NCBI RefSeq assembly: GCF_014698735.1
Contig: NZ_JACJTQ010000054.1
Location: forward strand, 1-33,262
DNA: 33,262 nt
Direction of reading: 5' to 3'
Source: Anabaena catenula FACHB-362
Lineage (GTDB): Bacteria > Cyanobacteriota > Cyanobacteriia > Cyanobacteriales > Nostocaceae
The position numbers and the translations under genes were made by a program. Positions 1-8,059 of this stretch are shown here, piece after piece. The notes beneath the pieces are model-generated. The model was not told the DNA's origin and searched no databases. It worked only from the letters and a program-made list of their open reading frames with translations. Position 1 is the first letter of the stretch; every line of letters starts with the position of its first letter.

Positions 1-106
<106 letters not shown>

Positions 107-274
107 GTTGTGTCACGAGTTTGTAGCTCTACAATTTCTTAACTTCCAGACTCTCTTTATCTCTTTCAAGAATCTCTCAGTTGATTTTTTTATGACGAGG
201 TATTATCGTTTTTACTCTTTCAAAGTATTATTTTTTCTCGGTTCAGTTGTTTGGGCGCTTGCCCTCACTCAATC

Positions 275-304
275 AATATAGCAATCTCTCTTCTTTCTTG
301 TCAA
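275..304 (-). promoter_or_regulatory. rRNA operon promoter
   Basis: On the minus strand there is a perfect -35 TTGACA (299-304), an 18-base spacer and a -10 TATATT (275-280), about 170 bases upstream of the mature 16S 5' end. This is a consensus sigma-70-type promoter in the right place and orientation for the rRNA operon. A second, weaker TATATA-rich box lies about 60 bases further upstream, near 340. Confidence 0.75.
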
Positions 305-795
305 GGGGTTCAATAAACTTTTTTTTGGACTTCTATATATAGATTAGATAGATGAAGACACAAGCCTTGTCTGGTAAGGGATAATATCATTCATAGGGGG
401 ATACACATCTCCCCCATAACCCATAATCGTTAACAATCACCATATATCTCAGAAAAATAGGTTTATGTCTCAATATGGGAAGCCAAGCCCAGATTTTTCA
501 GGATTATTACCTCTAAATCTGCCATAACCCAAAGTCAGCTTCTGTTTTACTCTAATTTCCATAGATACAGCAGATTGCAGGTAAATGAAGTACAAAATTT
601 TAATCAAATAATCAAGTATCAAGCGGTTTTACTCCTGACTCCTGCTCTATGTGAAAAACCACCACCTCTGTTATGAGACGTTTTTTTGAAAATTTAGGCG
701 GTGTCAGAGATGAAAAAATTTTAGGGCGCTGTAGCTGAGAAATCTGGGTTTAGTATTTCCCTAACTACATCTTTTCATTTCTTATGTTTCCAAAT
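305..795. other. Intergenic region without a supported gene
   Basis: No coding frame with a ribosome binding site or recognisable product is visible between the rRNA promoter and the promoter of the next gene. The region is AT-rich and contains a dispersed repeat copy at 566-644. Confidence 0.6.
566..644 (+). repeat. Dispersed intergenic repeat, uninterrupted copy
   Basis: This 79-base segment runs from TACAGCAGATTGCAG through GTAAATGAAGTA to the ending ACTCCTGACTCCTG. A near-identical copy exists at 32015-32029 plus 32244-32307, where it is split by about 214 bases of other repeat sequence. No ORF or transposase is linked to it. It is probably one of the short dispersed repeats common in Nostocales genomes. 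Confidence 0.7.
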
Positions 796-823
796 TTGCC
801 AAAATAGATCTGTAGGCTAGAAT
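796..823 (+). promoter_or_regulatory. Candidate promoter of the phasin-like gene
   Basis: TTGCCA (796-801), a 16-base spacer and TAGAAT (818-823) lie about 80 bases upstream of the start at 905. The boxes are close to consensus but the call rests on pattern alone. Confidence 0.4.
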
Positions 824-904
824 AACTACGCTTCCAGCATAGCTGTGTTGGGTAGAGTAAGGAGTAAAGGTCTGCTGGTTAGAAACAAGTAACAGGAAGG
901 GAGT

Positions 905-1228
905 ATGGACAGCAACAACTGGTTGCAACAAATAATGATGCTGGGTATTGGCACAACCTCTTTGGTAGCAGACAAACTCAAGGAAGTAAGCGAGGAACTG
1001 GTGAAGGATGGTAAGTTAAATCCTGAGCAAGCCAAATCGGTAATGGATGACATTGTAGAGCAATTAAAGTCAGAGCAAGGTAACTGGGACGTGCAAATGC
1101 AAAGACAAATGCGAAACATGATGCAAGATTTGGGGGTGGCTCGTCAGTCAGAGGTAGATGAATTGCGAGGGAGAATAGACCGTTTAGAGCGTCAAGTACG
1201 AGACTTGGAAAATAAGCTTTGGCGTTAA
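905..1228 (+). CDS. Phasin-like small coiled-coil protein
   Basis: This encodes 107 residues starting at an ATG preceded by the strong ribosome binding site GGAAGGGAG. The N-terminal third (to about residue 35) is amphipathic and hydrophobic. It is followed by a segment KDGKLNPEQAKSVMDDIVEQ, typical of the polyhydroxyalkanoate granule-associated/phasin-like family, and by a charged C-terminal coiled coil (about 80-107) with heptad spacing of leucines and arginines. Family members are small, helical and self-associating. In cyanobacteria, homologues of this size are often annotated as phasin family or hypothetical. Binding to storage granules is inferred from the family and is not proven by anything here. 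The gene stands alone, upstream of an FKBP gene on the same strand. Confidence 0.7.
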   Translation: MDSNNWLQQIMMLGIGTTSLVADKLKEVSEELVKDGKLNPEQAKSVMDDIVEQLKSEQGNWDVQMQRQMRNMMQDLGVARQSEVDELRGRIDRLERQVRDLENKLWR

Positions 1229-1308
1229 GAAGCCCGTTTCTGATTTAAACTGATTTTTGTGCTGTTGGTAATCTGATTACCAAACTACCTATATAGGGAG
1301 TGCTAATT

Positions 1309-1839
1309 TTGAAAGGAATTTTACTCAGCGTCATGTTTATGCTGGTATGTGTTGGAGCTTTGATATTAGCGCAAGTTGGCGATTCTAAAAATAGTGCTAC
1401 TGCGTCTCAACTAACTCAAACTCTACCAGCATCTACTACTGTAATGGAAGAAAACAATAATCTCATAGCGAGCAATACTATGTCGGAAGCGAATGTCGTA
1501 GCTACCCCCTCTGGACTGAAGTATGTTGAGTTAGCAAAGGGGAAAGAAGAGGGAGCGACTCCTCAAAAAGGACAAACGGTTGTGGTTCATTATGTTGGTA
1601 CGTTAGAAAATGGTAAGCAGTTTGATAGTTCACGCGATCGCGGACAACCCTTCGAGTTTAAAATTGGTATCGGACAGGTAATCAAAGGCTGGGACGAAGG
1701 ACTGAGTACGATGAAAGTAGGCGATCGCCGTCAGCTAATCATCCCTCCAGAGTTAGGTTATGGTGCGCGGGGCGCTGGTGGAGTTATTCCACCTAATGCT
1801 ACTTTGCTTTTTGATGTTGAATTACTGGAGATTAAGTAA
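1309..1839 (+). CDS. FKBP-type peptidyl-prolyl cis-trans isomerase, membrane-anchored or exported
   Basis: This enzyme catalyses cis-trans isomerisation of prolyl peptide bonds and probably helps proteins fold in the periplasm or thylakoid lumen. The start chosen is TTG at 1309, eight bases after GGGAG; a GTG at 1300 in the same frame overlaps that ribosome binding site and is less likely. The protein is then 176 residues. Residues 1-22 form a hydrophobic signal or anchor segment, followed by a low-complexity Ser/Thr/Asn linker to about 65 and a complete FKBP domain to the C-terminus. Diagnostic pieces are VHYVGTLENGKQFDSS, GQVIKGWDEGL, IPPELGYG and IPPNATLLFDVELL, so the active-site aromatic and Asp residues are present. 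It sits between the phasin-like gene and the convergent dnaB. No lipobox cysteine is evident. Confidence 0.92.
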   Translation: MKGILLSVMFMLVCVGALILAQVGDSKNSATASQLTQTLPASTTVMEENNNLIASNTMSEANVVATPSGLKYVELAKGKEEGATPQKGQTVVVHYVGTLENGKQFDSSRDRGQPFEFKIGIGQVIKGWDEGLSTMKVGDRRQLIIPPELGYGARGAGGVIPPNATLLFDVELLEIK

Positions 1840-1884
1840 TCACTGGGGACTGGGAACTGGTAAAAACTTTTTCCCAATTCCCAA

Positions 1885-4527
1885 TTAATAATTATTTGGT
1901 CGAGCTAGGTTTTTAAACTTTGTAAACTGCGGATCAAATAGAAGTTTAACCGTACCTGTTGGTCCGTTACGGTGTTTAGCCACTATTACTTCTGCTATTC
2001 CCCGATCTGGTGTATCTGGTGAATAATACTCATCACGGTATAGCATGATTACTAAATCTGCGTCCTGTTCAATTGAATTGTGAACAATGATATTATTAGC
2101 TACAAAATTATGCAAATGAGAAACTGTTAAGTCAAATACTTCTTCTTCTCCATCAGGTATGATTGCCACAATTTCATCCCAATATACATCACTGTTGGCA
2201 AGGGCAAGTAACTCACTTGATTCAACAATATTCGCAACTTTGAATGCTCTTTCTCGACTTAAATTTGCCTGGTAAAGTGTAGAACCACAATATGATTGTC
2301 CAAGGCGCGATTGTATTTCTCGTGTTGTCATACCAAGAGTTTGCATTGCAGGTACAACTTGTGTTTTCCAAACCGCTTTGGGGATTACATCTCTGTTAGG
2401 GTTATGACTACAATTTTCGAGGTGTTCAGAGATTTCTTGTAATGATGCTCGTTTGTACTCTCCTACTGCACCAACTTTTTGAATAAATAACTCAAGATCA
2501 ATTTTGCCTGTAATTGTGACATGATACTGATTTCTGCCTTTACCAAGCTGAGGAATCATTTTCAGTCTTGCATTAATGCCCAATCTTAATAAAAGTGTCT
2601 GAACATCAAACGCTAGTCTTTCACTGCTACTTGCATAATATGCAATAGGTCTTGGTTTTTTGCCAGCAAGCAACTTTATAGAACCATCTGTACACCACAG
2701 ATGCCGCAGAAAGCAAGCCATTAACTCTTGGGGCTGTGAAAACAAGTCTTGAGGCACAAACTTTTCGTAAGACCTTAAACCAAAAACTCCAAGAGAGTCT
2801 AGCCATTTGGCTATTGGATTTCTAACACTATGAGTTAAGGGTTGTGCTGCTGGTAAATAAACCTGATACCAACCACGTTCAGGTGAAATTCTGGGAACAA
2901 TTGTATCTCCAAACAATTCTCTTGCCAAGAAACTAACATTCTCAGCTAAATCTAACTCTCTAGTGGTGTACTGTATGACATGACGTGGCAATGTACAACC
3001 ATCACCTATTAAATGTCCTAATAATGCAACCTCAGCATAAGTCATGGTTTGTTTACCAGAAATAGGTAGATGTCTTGGTAAACATAGATGTTGTTTAGGA
3101 CTTAACTCATCAAGTCTTTTCCAACCATTAATTGTAAGGAATTTGTGATTACCTGTCGCTCTAATTTTTCTTCCTAATCGAGTTTTCAAGGTAAATACTG
3201 GTTTCACACCTGTAGAAAAGGCATTGCTGACAATTGCCCTTTCTAACTTCATTGTGTTTTCATTCAGTCCCCAAACTGCAAAACCAGATTTACATACTAA
3301 TTCTTTAATTGGGACTTGTAATCCGTTATCTGCCAATGTGACTAGACTATCACCTGTTAAACAACCCGATTCACGTAAATCAGATAACATCGGGCGTTTG
3401 TTGGTGCGAGATTCCACGCCTCGGCTTAACTGAGATAGGGCTATAATTGGTACAGATAATTCACGGGCTAAACCTTTGAGCGATCGCGTAATTCTTGATA
3501 ATTCCTGAACCCGATTATCACCGCCTCCTTCCATTAATTGCAAGTAATCAATCACAATTAATCCCAATTGCATATTTTGTTCGGCTTGAAGTCGTCGCGC
3601 TTGACTTCGCATTTGCGTAACTGTGATATTGGCGGTGTCGTCAATAAAAATTGGCATATCGGAAAGATTACCAATTGCACGACTTAAAGGTTCCCACTGA
3701 GTTTGACTGATGCGTCCGCTGCGTAAATAACTAGTTTCAATTCCTGCTTCACTGGCTAATAGTCGCTGTACTAGTTGTTCTTTGGACATTTCTAAACTAA
3801 AAACAGCGACTGGTAATTTGTAACCAGCGGCGATATTGTGCGCTAAGTTCAGGCAAAATGCGGTTTTCCCCATTGATGGCCTACCAGCAACGATAATTAA
3901 ATCAGAGCGCTGGAAACCTGTGGTCATAGCATCTAAATCATAAAAACCGCAGGGGATACCTGGTAAAGCGATGCCTTCATGCCGCTTTTCTACTTCTTGA
4001 AAGGTATTAATCAGGGTATCAGAAATGTGAACTAAACCTGATTGGGGTTTTTCTTGAGTAACGCCAAAAACTTTCTGTTCTGCTTGATCAAGAACGATGG
4101 GTAATTCGGTTTCTGTCTCAAAACCAAGATGGACAATTTCATTACCAGCTTTAATTAATTGCCGTCGCAGGTATTTTTCAACGACTAATCCTGCCAATGC
4201 ATCAATGTTAACGGCTGAAACTGTGCGATCTACTAAAGTTGCTAATTTATTTCTACCACCGATGAGTGTAAGCTTGTCGTTATCAGTTAGCCAACTGGTA
4301 AGGGAAAGTAAGTCTGTGGGTTTACCTTGAGCATGAAGACGCAGCGCTGCTTGATATATTTCTCTGTGAGCGCTAATGTAAAAAGCTTCGGGAACGAGGC
4401 GATCGCTAACTCGAGTAATTGCTTCCTGATCTAGTAGAATTCCCCCCAAAATCGCTTCTTCTGCTTCGATGTTTTGGGGTGGGAGGCGATTACTAGCATC
4501 ACTTTGAAAATTTAATTCTTCAGCCAT
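1885..4527 (-). CDS. dnaB: Replicative DNA helicase DnaB with in-frame intein
   Basis: This is the precursor of the hexameric helicase that unwinds DNA at the replication fork. The 880-residue product is a 451-residue DnaB interrupted by a 429-residue intein (residues 389-817). The N-terminal DnaB domain (PPQNIEAEEAILGG, about 15-120) is followed by a RecA-like helicase domain with Walker A GRPSMGKTA (216-224), Walker B LIVIDYLQL (323-331) and the motif SDLRESG, directly followed by the intein. The last 63 residues (SIEQDADLVIMLYRDEYY onward) complete the helicase. Activity requires protein splicing. It lies downstream of rplI on the same strand, a common cyanobacterial arrangement, but a terminator-like hairpin separates them. 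The start is ATG. Confidence 0.97.
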   Translation of the reverse strand: MAEELNFQSDASNRLPPQNIEAEEAILGGILLDQEAITRVSDRLVPEAFYISAHREIYQAALRLHAQGKPTDLLSLTSWLTDNDKLTLIGGRNKLATLVDRTVSAVNIDALAGLVVEKYLRRQLIKAGNEIVHLGFETETELPIVLDQAEQKVFGVTQEKPQSGLVHISDTLINTFQEVEKRHEGIALPGIPCGFYDLDAMTTGFQRSDLIIVAGRPSMGKTAFCLNLAHNIAAGYKLPVAVFSLEMSKEQLVQRLLASEAGIETSYLRSGRISQTQWEPLSRAIGNLSDMPIFIDDTANITVTQMRSQARRLQAEQNMQLGLIVIDYLQLMEGGGDNRVQELSRITRSLKGLARELSVPIIALSQLSRGVESRTNKRPMLSDLRESGCLTGDSLVTLADNGLQVPIKELVCKSGFAVWGLNENTMKLERAIVSNAFSTGVKPVFTLKTRLGRKIRATGNHKFLTINGWKRLDELSPKQHLCLPRHLPISGKQTMTYAEVALLGHLIGDGCTLPRHVIQYTTRELDLAENVSFLARELFGDTIVPRISPERGWYQVYLPAAQPLTHSVRNPIAKWLDSLGVFGLRSYEKFVPQDLFSQPQELMACFLRHLWCTDGSIKLLAGKKPRPIAYYASSSERLAFDVQTLLLRLGINARLKMIPQLGKGRNQYHVTITGKIDLELFIQKVGAVGEYKRASLQEISEHLENCSHNPNRDVIPKAVWKTQVVPAMQTLGMTTREIQSRLGQSYCGSTLYQANLSRERAFKVANIVESSELLALANSDVYWDEIVAIIPDGEEEVFDLTVSHLHNFVANNIIVHNSIEQDADLVIMLYRDEYYSPDTPDRGIAEVIVAKHRNGPTGTVKLLFDPQFTKFKNLARPNNY
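2077..3363 (-). other. DnaB intein with LAGLIDADG homing endonuclease domain
   Basis: The intein begins with Cys (CLTGDSLVTLADNG, block A) and ends in VHN followed by an extein Ser, so the splice-junction residues Cys1, His-Asn and Ser+1 are intact. Block B (TGNHKFLTINGWKRL) and block F (EEVFDLTVSHLHNFVANNI) are present. Two LAGLIDADG-like motifs, LLGHLIGDG and LRHLWCTDG, both keep their acidic residue, so the endonuclease may be active. Length (429 residues) and insertion point (RESG/SIEQ) match the well-known Synechocystis DnaB intein as I recall it. It is a selfish element that is removed at the protein level. Confidence 0.95.
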
Positions 4528-4639
4528 AAGCGATTTTAGATTGTTCGGCAGGGTTTAACAATACACCCTTGTAATCCAAAATCTACGGTGGAGGCTTTTG
4601 AGGCTATCTTAATTCCTACTAAATTCCTCGCCTCAACCG

Positions 4640-4673
4640 CAAAAAAGGATAACCACAGATGACTCATCTGTGG
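4640..4673 (-). terminator. Rho-independent terminator or attenuator between rplI and dnaB
   Basis: On the minus strand, a 9-bp perfect stem (CCACAGATG / CATCTGTGG, 3-base loop, 4653-4673) is followed by TTATCCTTTTTT. It begins 19 bases after the rplI stop and 126 bases before the dnaB start. It probably ends most rplI transcripts and limits read-through into dnaB. Confidence 0.7.
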
Positions 4674-4691
4674 TGACAAAGCAAGCAGTAA

Positions 4692-5150
4692 TTAGCTAGG
4701 AACTACTTCAATGTCAATTTGTACTGTTACTTCAGAATGTAGCTTAATTTCAGCTTTGTAAGTACCCAAGTGATTAATATCAGGAATCGTGATACCACGC
4801 CGATCTAATTCTTGACCAGTAGCCGCTTGAATTGCTTCGGCGATATCTTGGGTTGTAACTGTACCAAAGATAGCTTCGTTTTCACCAACTTGCTTGGCAA
4901 TTTTCAAGCTACCAACTTTTTCTATAGCTGCTTTTTGCTCTTCTGCTTGCGCTCTCAGTTCTAATTGCAACTGACGTTCTTTTTCGCGGCGGCGTTCTAC
5001 TTGTTTGAGAATACCAGGGGTGGCATGAGTTGCCAATTTTTGGGGAATCAGATAATTACGAGCATAGCCGGGAGCTACGTCAACTAAGTCGCCGGATTTT
5101 CCCAGCTTGGTAATATCTTGATTTAAAACTAACTGCACACGTTTCGCCAT
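4692..5150 (-). CDS. rplI: 50S ribosomal protein L9
   Basis: This is a structural protein of the large ribosomal subunit that binds 23S rRNA. The protein has 152 residues from ATG at 5150; the frame is open for 33 codons further upstream, but L9 proteins start with M(A)KRVQLVL and have about 150 residues, which decides the start. The N-terminal domain carries [20 protein letters not shown] and NYLIPQKLA, the L9 signature. It continues into the long connecting helix ([22 protein letters not shown], about 57-78) and the C-terminal rRNA-binding domain ([14 protein letters not shown] to the end). A purine-rich AGGAAAAACGCAAGAAG precedes the start. dnaB follows on the same strand. Confidence 0.97.
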   Translation of the reverse strand: MAKRVQLVLNQDITKLGKSGDLVDVAPGYARNYLIPQKLATHATPGILKQVERRREKERQLQLELRAQAEEQKAAIEKVGSLKIAKQVGENEAIFGTVTTQDIAEAIQAATGQELDRRGITIPDINHLGTYKAEIKLHSEVTVQIDIEVVPS

Positions 5151-5390
5151 CTTCTTGCGTTTTTCCTGTAAAATATGATTAATTTGGGTGTTAGTAGGAT
5201 AGCTCACATGAGTGTAGCTTGACCCCAAGCGACTTTGCCAAAACCCCAAAGCTTACAGATCGTAGCGAAATGCAGGGGGCGATCGCAATACTAAAAAGCC
5301 AAAAACATTAAAAACCTGTTGGCATCAAAGAATTCTAGCAGGAAATTACGGTGGTTTGCGAACAAATTATTCTTCACTGCTGACTAATTA

Positions 5391-6164
5391 CTAAAATTTA
5401 TCTTTCATTCCGCGAATACGCGCAAAGGTTTGAATTGGCTCATTGCTGTTTGCCGCTAATTGCAATGATGGTTGATCCCAACGCAAAAAGGGATTGGTAA
5501 GCTTTTCGATTTCTAGTAGTGAGGGAATTGTAGCTTCTTGGCGATCGCGCATAGCCTTAACTTGATCGTAACGTTTTTGTAAATCGCTGTTATCGCTATC
5601 AACGGTAAGAGCAAATCGCAAATTGCTTAAGGTGTATTCGTGGGCGCACCAAACACGAGTATTATCAGGTAAAGCTCGAAGTTTACTTAAGGATTCTACC
5701 ATTTGGGCTGGTGTCCCTTCAAACAAGCGACCACAACCGCCAGCAAACAGAGTGTCACCGCAGAATAATTCCCCTGTTTCCAGGGCTGTTACTGGTGGGA
5801 AGTAGTAAGCGATATGAGCGCGGGTATGTCCGGGAACAAAAAATACTTCAGCAGTGCGATCGCTAAATTGTACGCGATCTCCTTGCTCCAAAAATACCTG
5901 CTGTCCAGGAATCCTTCCCCGATCCTCAACTCCACCATAAACTACTAATTGGGGGAATTTTTGCATTAACTGCTGATTAGCACCCACATGATCATGATGA
6001 TGGTGTGTGTTGAAAATTGCTACCAACTCAGCTTTCAGTTGTGCTAGTTGCTGTAAAACAGGTTCAGCCTCTGCCGGATCAACAACCGCAGCAATATTTT
6101 GCAGTGAATCGTGTAGCAAAAATATATAGTTGTCAGAAAGTGCCTCAAGACGGATTACTTGCAT
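5391..6164 (-). CDS. gloB: Hydroxyacylglutathione hydrolase (glyoxalase II)
   Basis: This hydrolase converts S-lactoylglutathione to lactate and glutathione, the second step of methylglyoxal detoxification in the cytoplasm. The 257 residues have the metallo-beta-lactamase fold. The metal-binding motif TH-H-H-H-DH lies at 53-59. Further ligands are [11 protein letters not shown] and [16 protein letters not shown], followed by [11 protein letters not shown], typical of glyoxalase II rather than other members of the superfamily. The glutathione-site C-terminal segment ends in the usual [11 protein letters not shown]. Length agrees with the family (about 250-260). Transcription is separate from rplI as far as can be seen (240 bases apart). 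Confidence 0.95.
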   Translation of the reverse strand: MQVIRLEALSDNYIFLLHDSLQNIAAVVDPAEAEPVLQQLAQLKAELVAIFNTHHHHDHVGANQQLMQKFPQLVVYGGVEDRGRIPGQQVFLEQGDRVQFSDRTAEVFFVPGHTRAHIAYYFPPVTALETGELFCGDTLFAGGCGRLFEGTPAQMVESLSKLRALPDNTRVWCAHEYTLSNLRFALTVDSDNSDLQKRYDQVKAMRDRQEATIPSLLEIEKLTNPFLRWDQPSLQLAANSNEPIQTFARIRGMKDKF

Positions 6165-6369
6165 TTCTTTGTCCTCTATTCAGTAAACTTTAGTATTAAA
6201 TATAACTCACTACCCTGATCTTACATAACTTCACACAAAATTGCCAATAATTACCGTTACTTTAAATACAAATAAAAAAATGCCTGGTACAATAATATAA
6301 AATCATACCTTCTTGGTTATGCAATACTACCCAGGATAGTATCTATATACTTACCAATGTTAACCTAGA

Positions 6370-6729
6370 TTGCAACTTTATATATATGCGAACTATTTAA
6401 CACAATTAATATTTAACAGAGATAAACCTTTTAATTGGAGTAATTCCAATATGGTCGAACAACTCCAGCTTAACTCAATCACCTTTTTTCAAGGCTGGCT
6501 TTTTTGTGATGGGTGGTTCATAGAAGATATTTTCCATATTAGCAAGGCTAAAGATAAAATACTTACTTATTTACAACCATTAGCAAAATATCAAGCAAAT
6601 AGAGTAGTGCTAATTTCCAATATTTGCAACCAAATTGACATCATTATAGGAGTAAATATTCGTCCAGAAGACTGCCAGAATTATCAACATGGTAAATATT
6701 TTTATAAAACTGTTAGTTGCGAGGAATGA
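6370..6729 (+). pseudogene. Remnant of a GT11-like alpha-1,2-fucosyltransferase
   Basis: The frame is open from a TTG at 6370; the best translational start is ATG 6451 (TTGGAG ten bases upstream), giving 92 residues. Two stretches resemble the middle of GT11-like fucosyltransferases as I know them: FFQGWLFCDGWFIEDIF, like the usual QGWLFRD segment, and IIIGVNIRPEDCQNYQHGKY, like the nucleotide-sugar motif VGVHIRRGDY..W..GKYF. The key HIRRGD is degraded to NIRPED, the N-terminal third and the whole C-terminal half are missing, and no continuation is visible in other frames before the next gene. It is therefore read as a decayed transferase at the head of the glycan locus. A small functional protein cannot be excluded. 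Confidence 0.55.
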
Positions 6730-6800
6730 TAATTATAAAGAGGATATTTTCGATTATAAATAAATTAAAAATTTTGCACTGAGAGGAGAGAATACAAAAA

Positions 6801-7973
6801 TTGAAAATTTCTATAGTTGTCAGTGATTTATCGAGTTCTGGAGCAGGAAGATGGGGAGGCGGATCTGTTCGTTCTTTTCTGTTAGCACAAGCCTTGCAAA
6901 AACTTAATCATCAAGTCGAAATATTAGGATTTATCTTTGGACAAGAAGCAGCCGTAATTCCTAAATCAGAAATTATGGTTACTTACTTTCAGGGCTATAA
7001 CTACCCAAAATTCCTGAAATCAGCTTCTCAGCTTTTGAAAAAACTTGATGGGGATATTATTTATGCTATGAGGCCAAAACCGACAACTTTTGGTTTAGCA
7101 TTACTGCAAAAATTAAAAACTAATCAACCTATAGTTTTAGATATAGACGACTGGGAATTAAGTTGGTATGGTGGTGAAAAATGGCAATATAGTGTATCCC
7201 CAAAGCAGCTTTATCGGGACATTTTTAAACCGGATGGGGCTTTGAGACAGCCAGATAATCCGTTTTATTTAAAAATGATGGAAGGAATGACTCACAAAGC
7301 AAACGCTATTACAATTCATACTAAATTTTTACAAGAGCGATTTGGGGGCGTATATTTACCAAATGGAAAAGATACGGAACTTTTTAATCCCAATCACCAT
7401 GATCCAGAAAAAAGTAGAGTTGACTATGGACTATCAGGGTATAGAATTTTAATGTTTCCTGGCGCACCTAGACCATATAAAGGTGTAGAAGACGTGTTAA
7501 TGGCACTCGAACTTCTTAATGAACCAGATTTAAAACTCGTGATTGTAGGTGGAAGCCCTTATGATGACTATGATGCTCAACTCTCAGAAAAATGGGGACG
7601 TTGGATTATAAAACTACCAAAATATCCAGCTACAGAAATGCCTAAAATTGTGGCAGCAGCCCACGTAATCATTGTTCCACAAAGAAATACAACCGCAGCT
7701 TTAGCTCAATTTCCCCTCAAGTTAACAGATGGAATGGCAATGGCTAAACCCGTATTAGCAACACGTGTAGGAGATATTCCCGAAATTTTAGATGAAACTG
7801 GTTATTTAGTTGATCCTGAATCGCCTGCACAAATTGCAGAACAGATTAAATTGATATTTGAGGATTTAGATGCAGCTAACCAACGTGCGCTCAAAGCAAG
7901 AGACAGATGTGTCGCCAAATATAGTATCGATTCTATGTCTTCTGTACTTGAGTCAGTCATCGCTAATTTGTAA
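6801..7973 (+). CDS. Glycosyltransferase family 4 (GT-B fold)
   Basis: This probably transfers a sugar from a nucleotide-sugar donor to a growing glycan. The start is TTG at 6801 with GAGAGGAG ten bases upstream; no upstream ATG fits. Of 390 residues, the N-terminal acceptor domain starts with MKISIVVSDL and GGGSVRSFLLAQALQK. The C-terminal donor domain has MFPGAPRPYKGVEDVLMAL (218-236), LKLVIVGG (245-251) and PLKLTDGMAMAKPVLATRVG (305-324), followed by DIPEIL. The usual E(x)7E is altered: the acidic side is represented by LKLTDGMAMAKPVL, a common GT4 variant. Donor and acceptor cannot be named. It is the first intact gene of the plus-strand glycan locus. Confidence 0.9.
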   Translation: MKISIVVSDLSSSGAGRWGGGSVRSFLLAQALQKLNHQVEILGFIFGQEAAVIPKSEIMVTYFQGYNYPKFLKSASQLLKKLDGDIIYAMRPKPTTFGLALLQKLKTNQPIVLDIDDWELSWYGGEKWQYSVSPKQLYRDIFKPDGALRQPDNPFYLKMMEGMTHKANAITIHTKFLQERFGGVYLPNGKDTELFNPNHHDPEKSRVDYGLSGYRILMFPGAPRPYKGVEDVLMALELLNEPDLKLVIVGGSPYDDYDAQLSEKWGRWIIKLPKYPATEMPKIVAAAHVIIVPQRNTTAALAQFPLKLTDGMAMAKPVLATRVGDIPEILDETGYLVDPESPAQIAEQIKLIFEDLDAANQRALKARDRCVAKYSIDSMSSVLESVIANL

Positions 7974-8059
7974 ATAGAGATGAGAAATAATTAATAAAGG
8001 AATTAAGAACTAGATTATCTTTGTTAAAAATAACTGTATTTTTCATATAATCACACCCA

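Noticed and set aside
826-1119. 97-codon open frame on the minus strand
   Set aside because: Antisense of the phasin-like gene; low-complexity Ser/Leu-rich product without a ribosome binding site.
5151-5249. Upstream extension of rplI by 33 codons
   Set aside because: The L9 family starts at MAKRVQLVL; the extension has no family similarity and lies in the leader.
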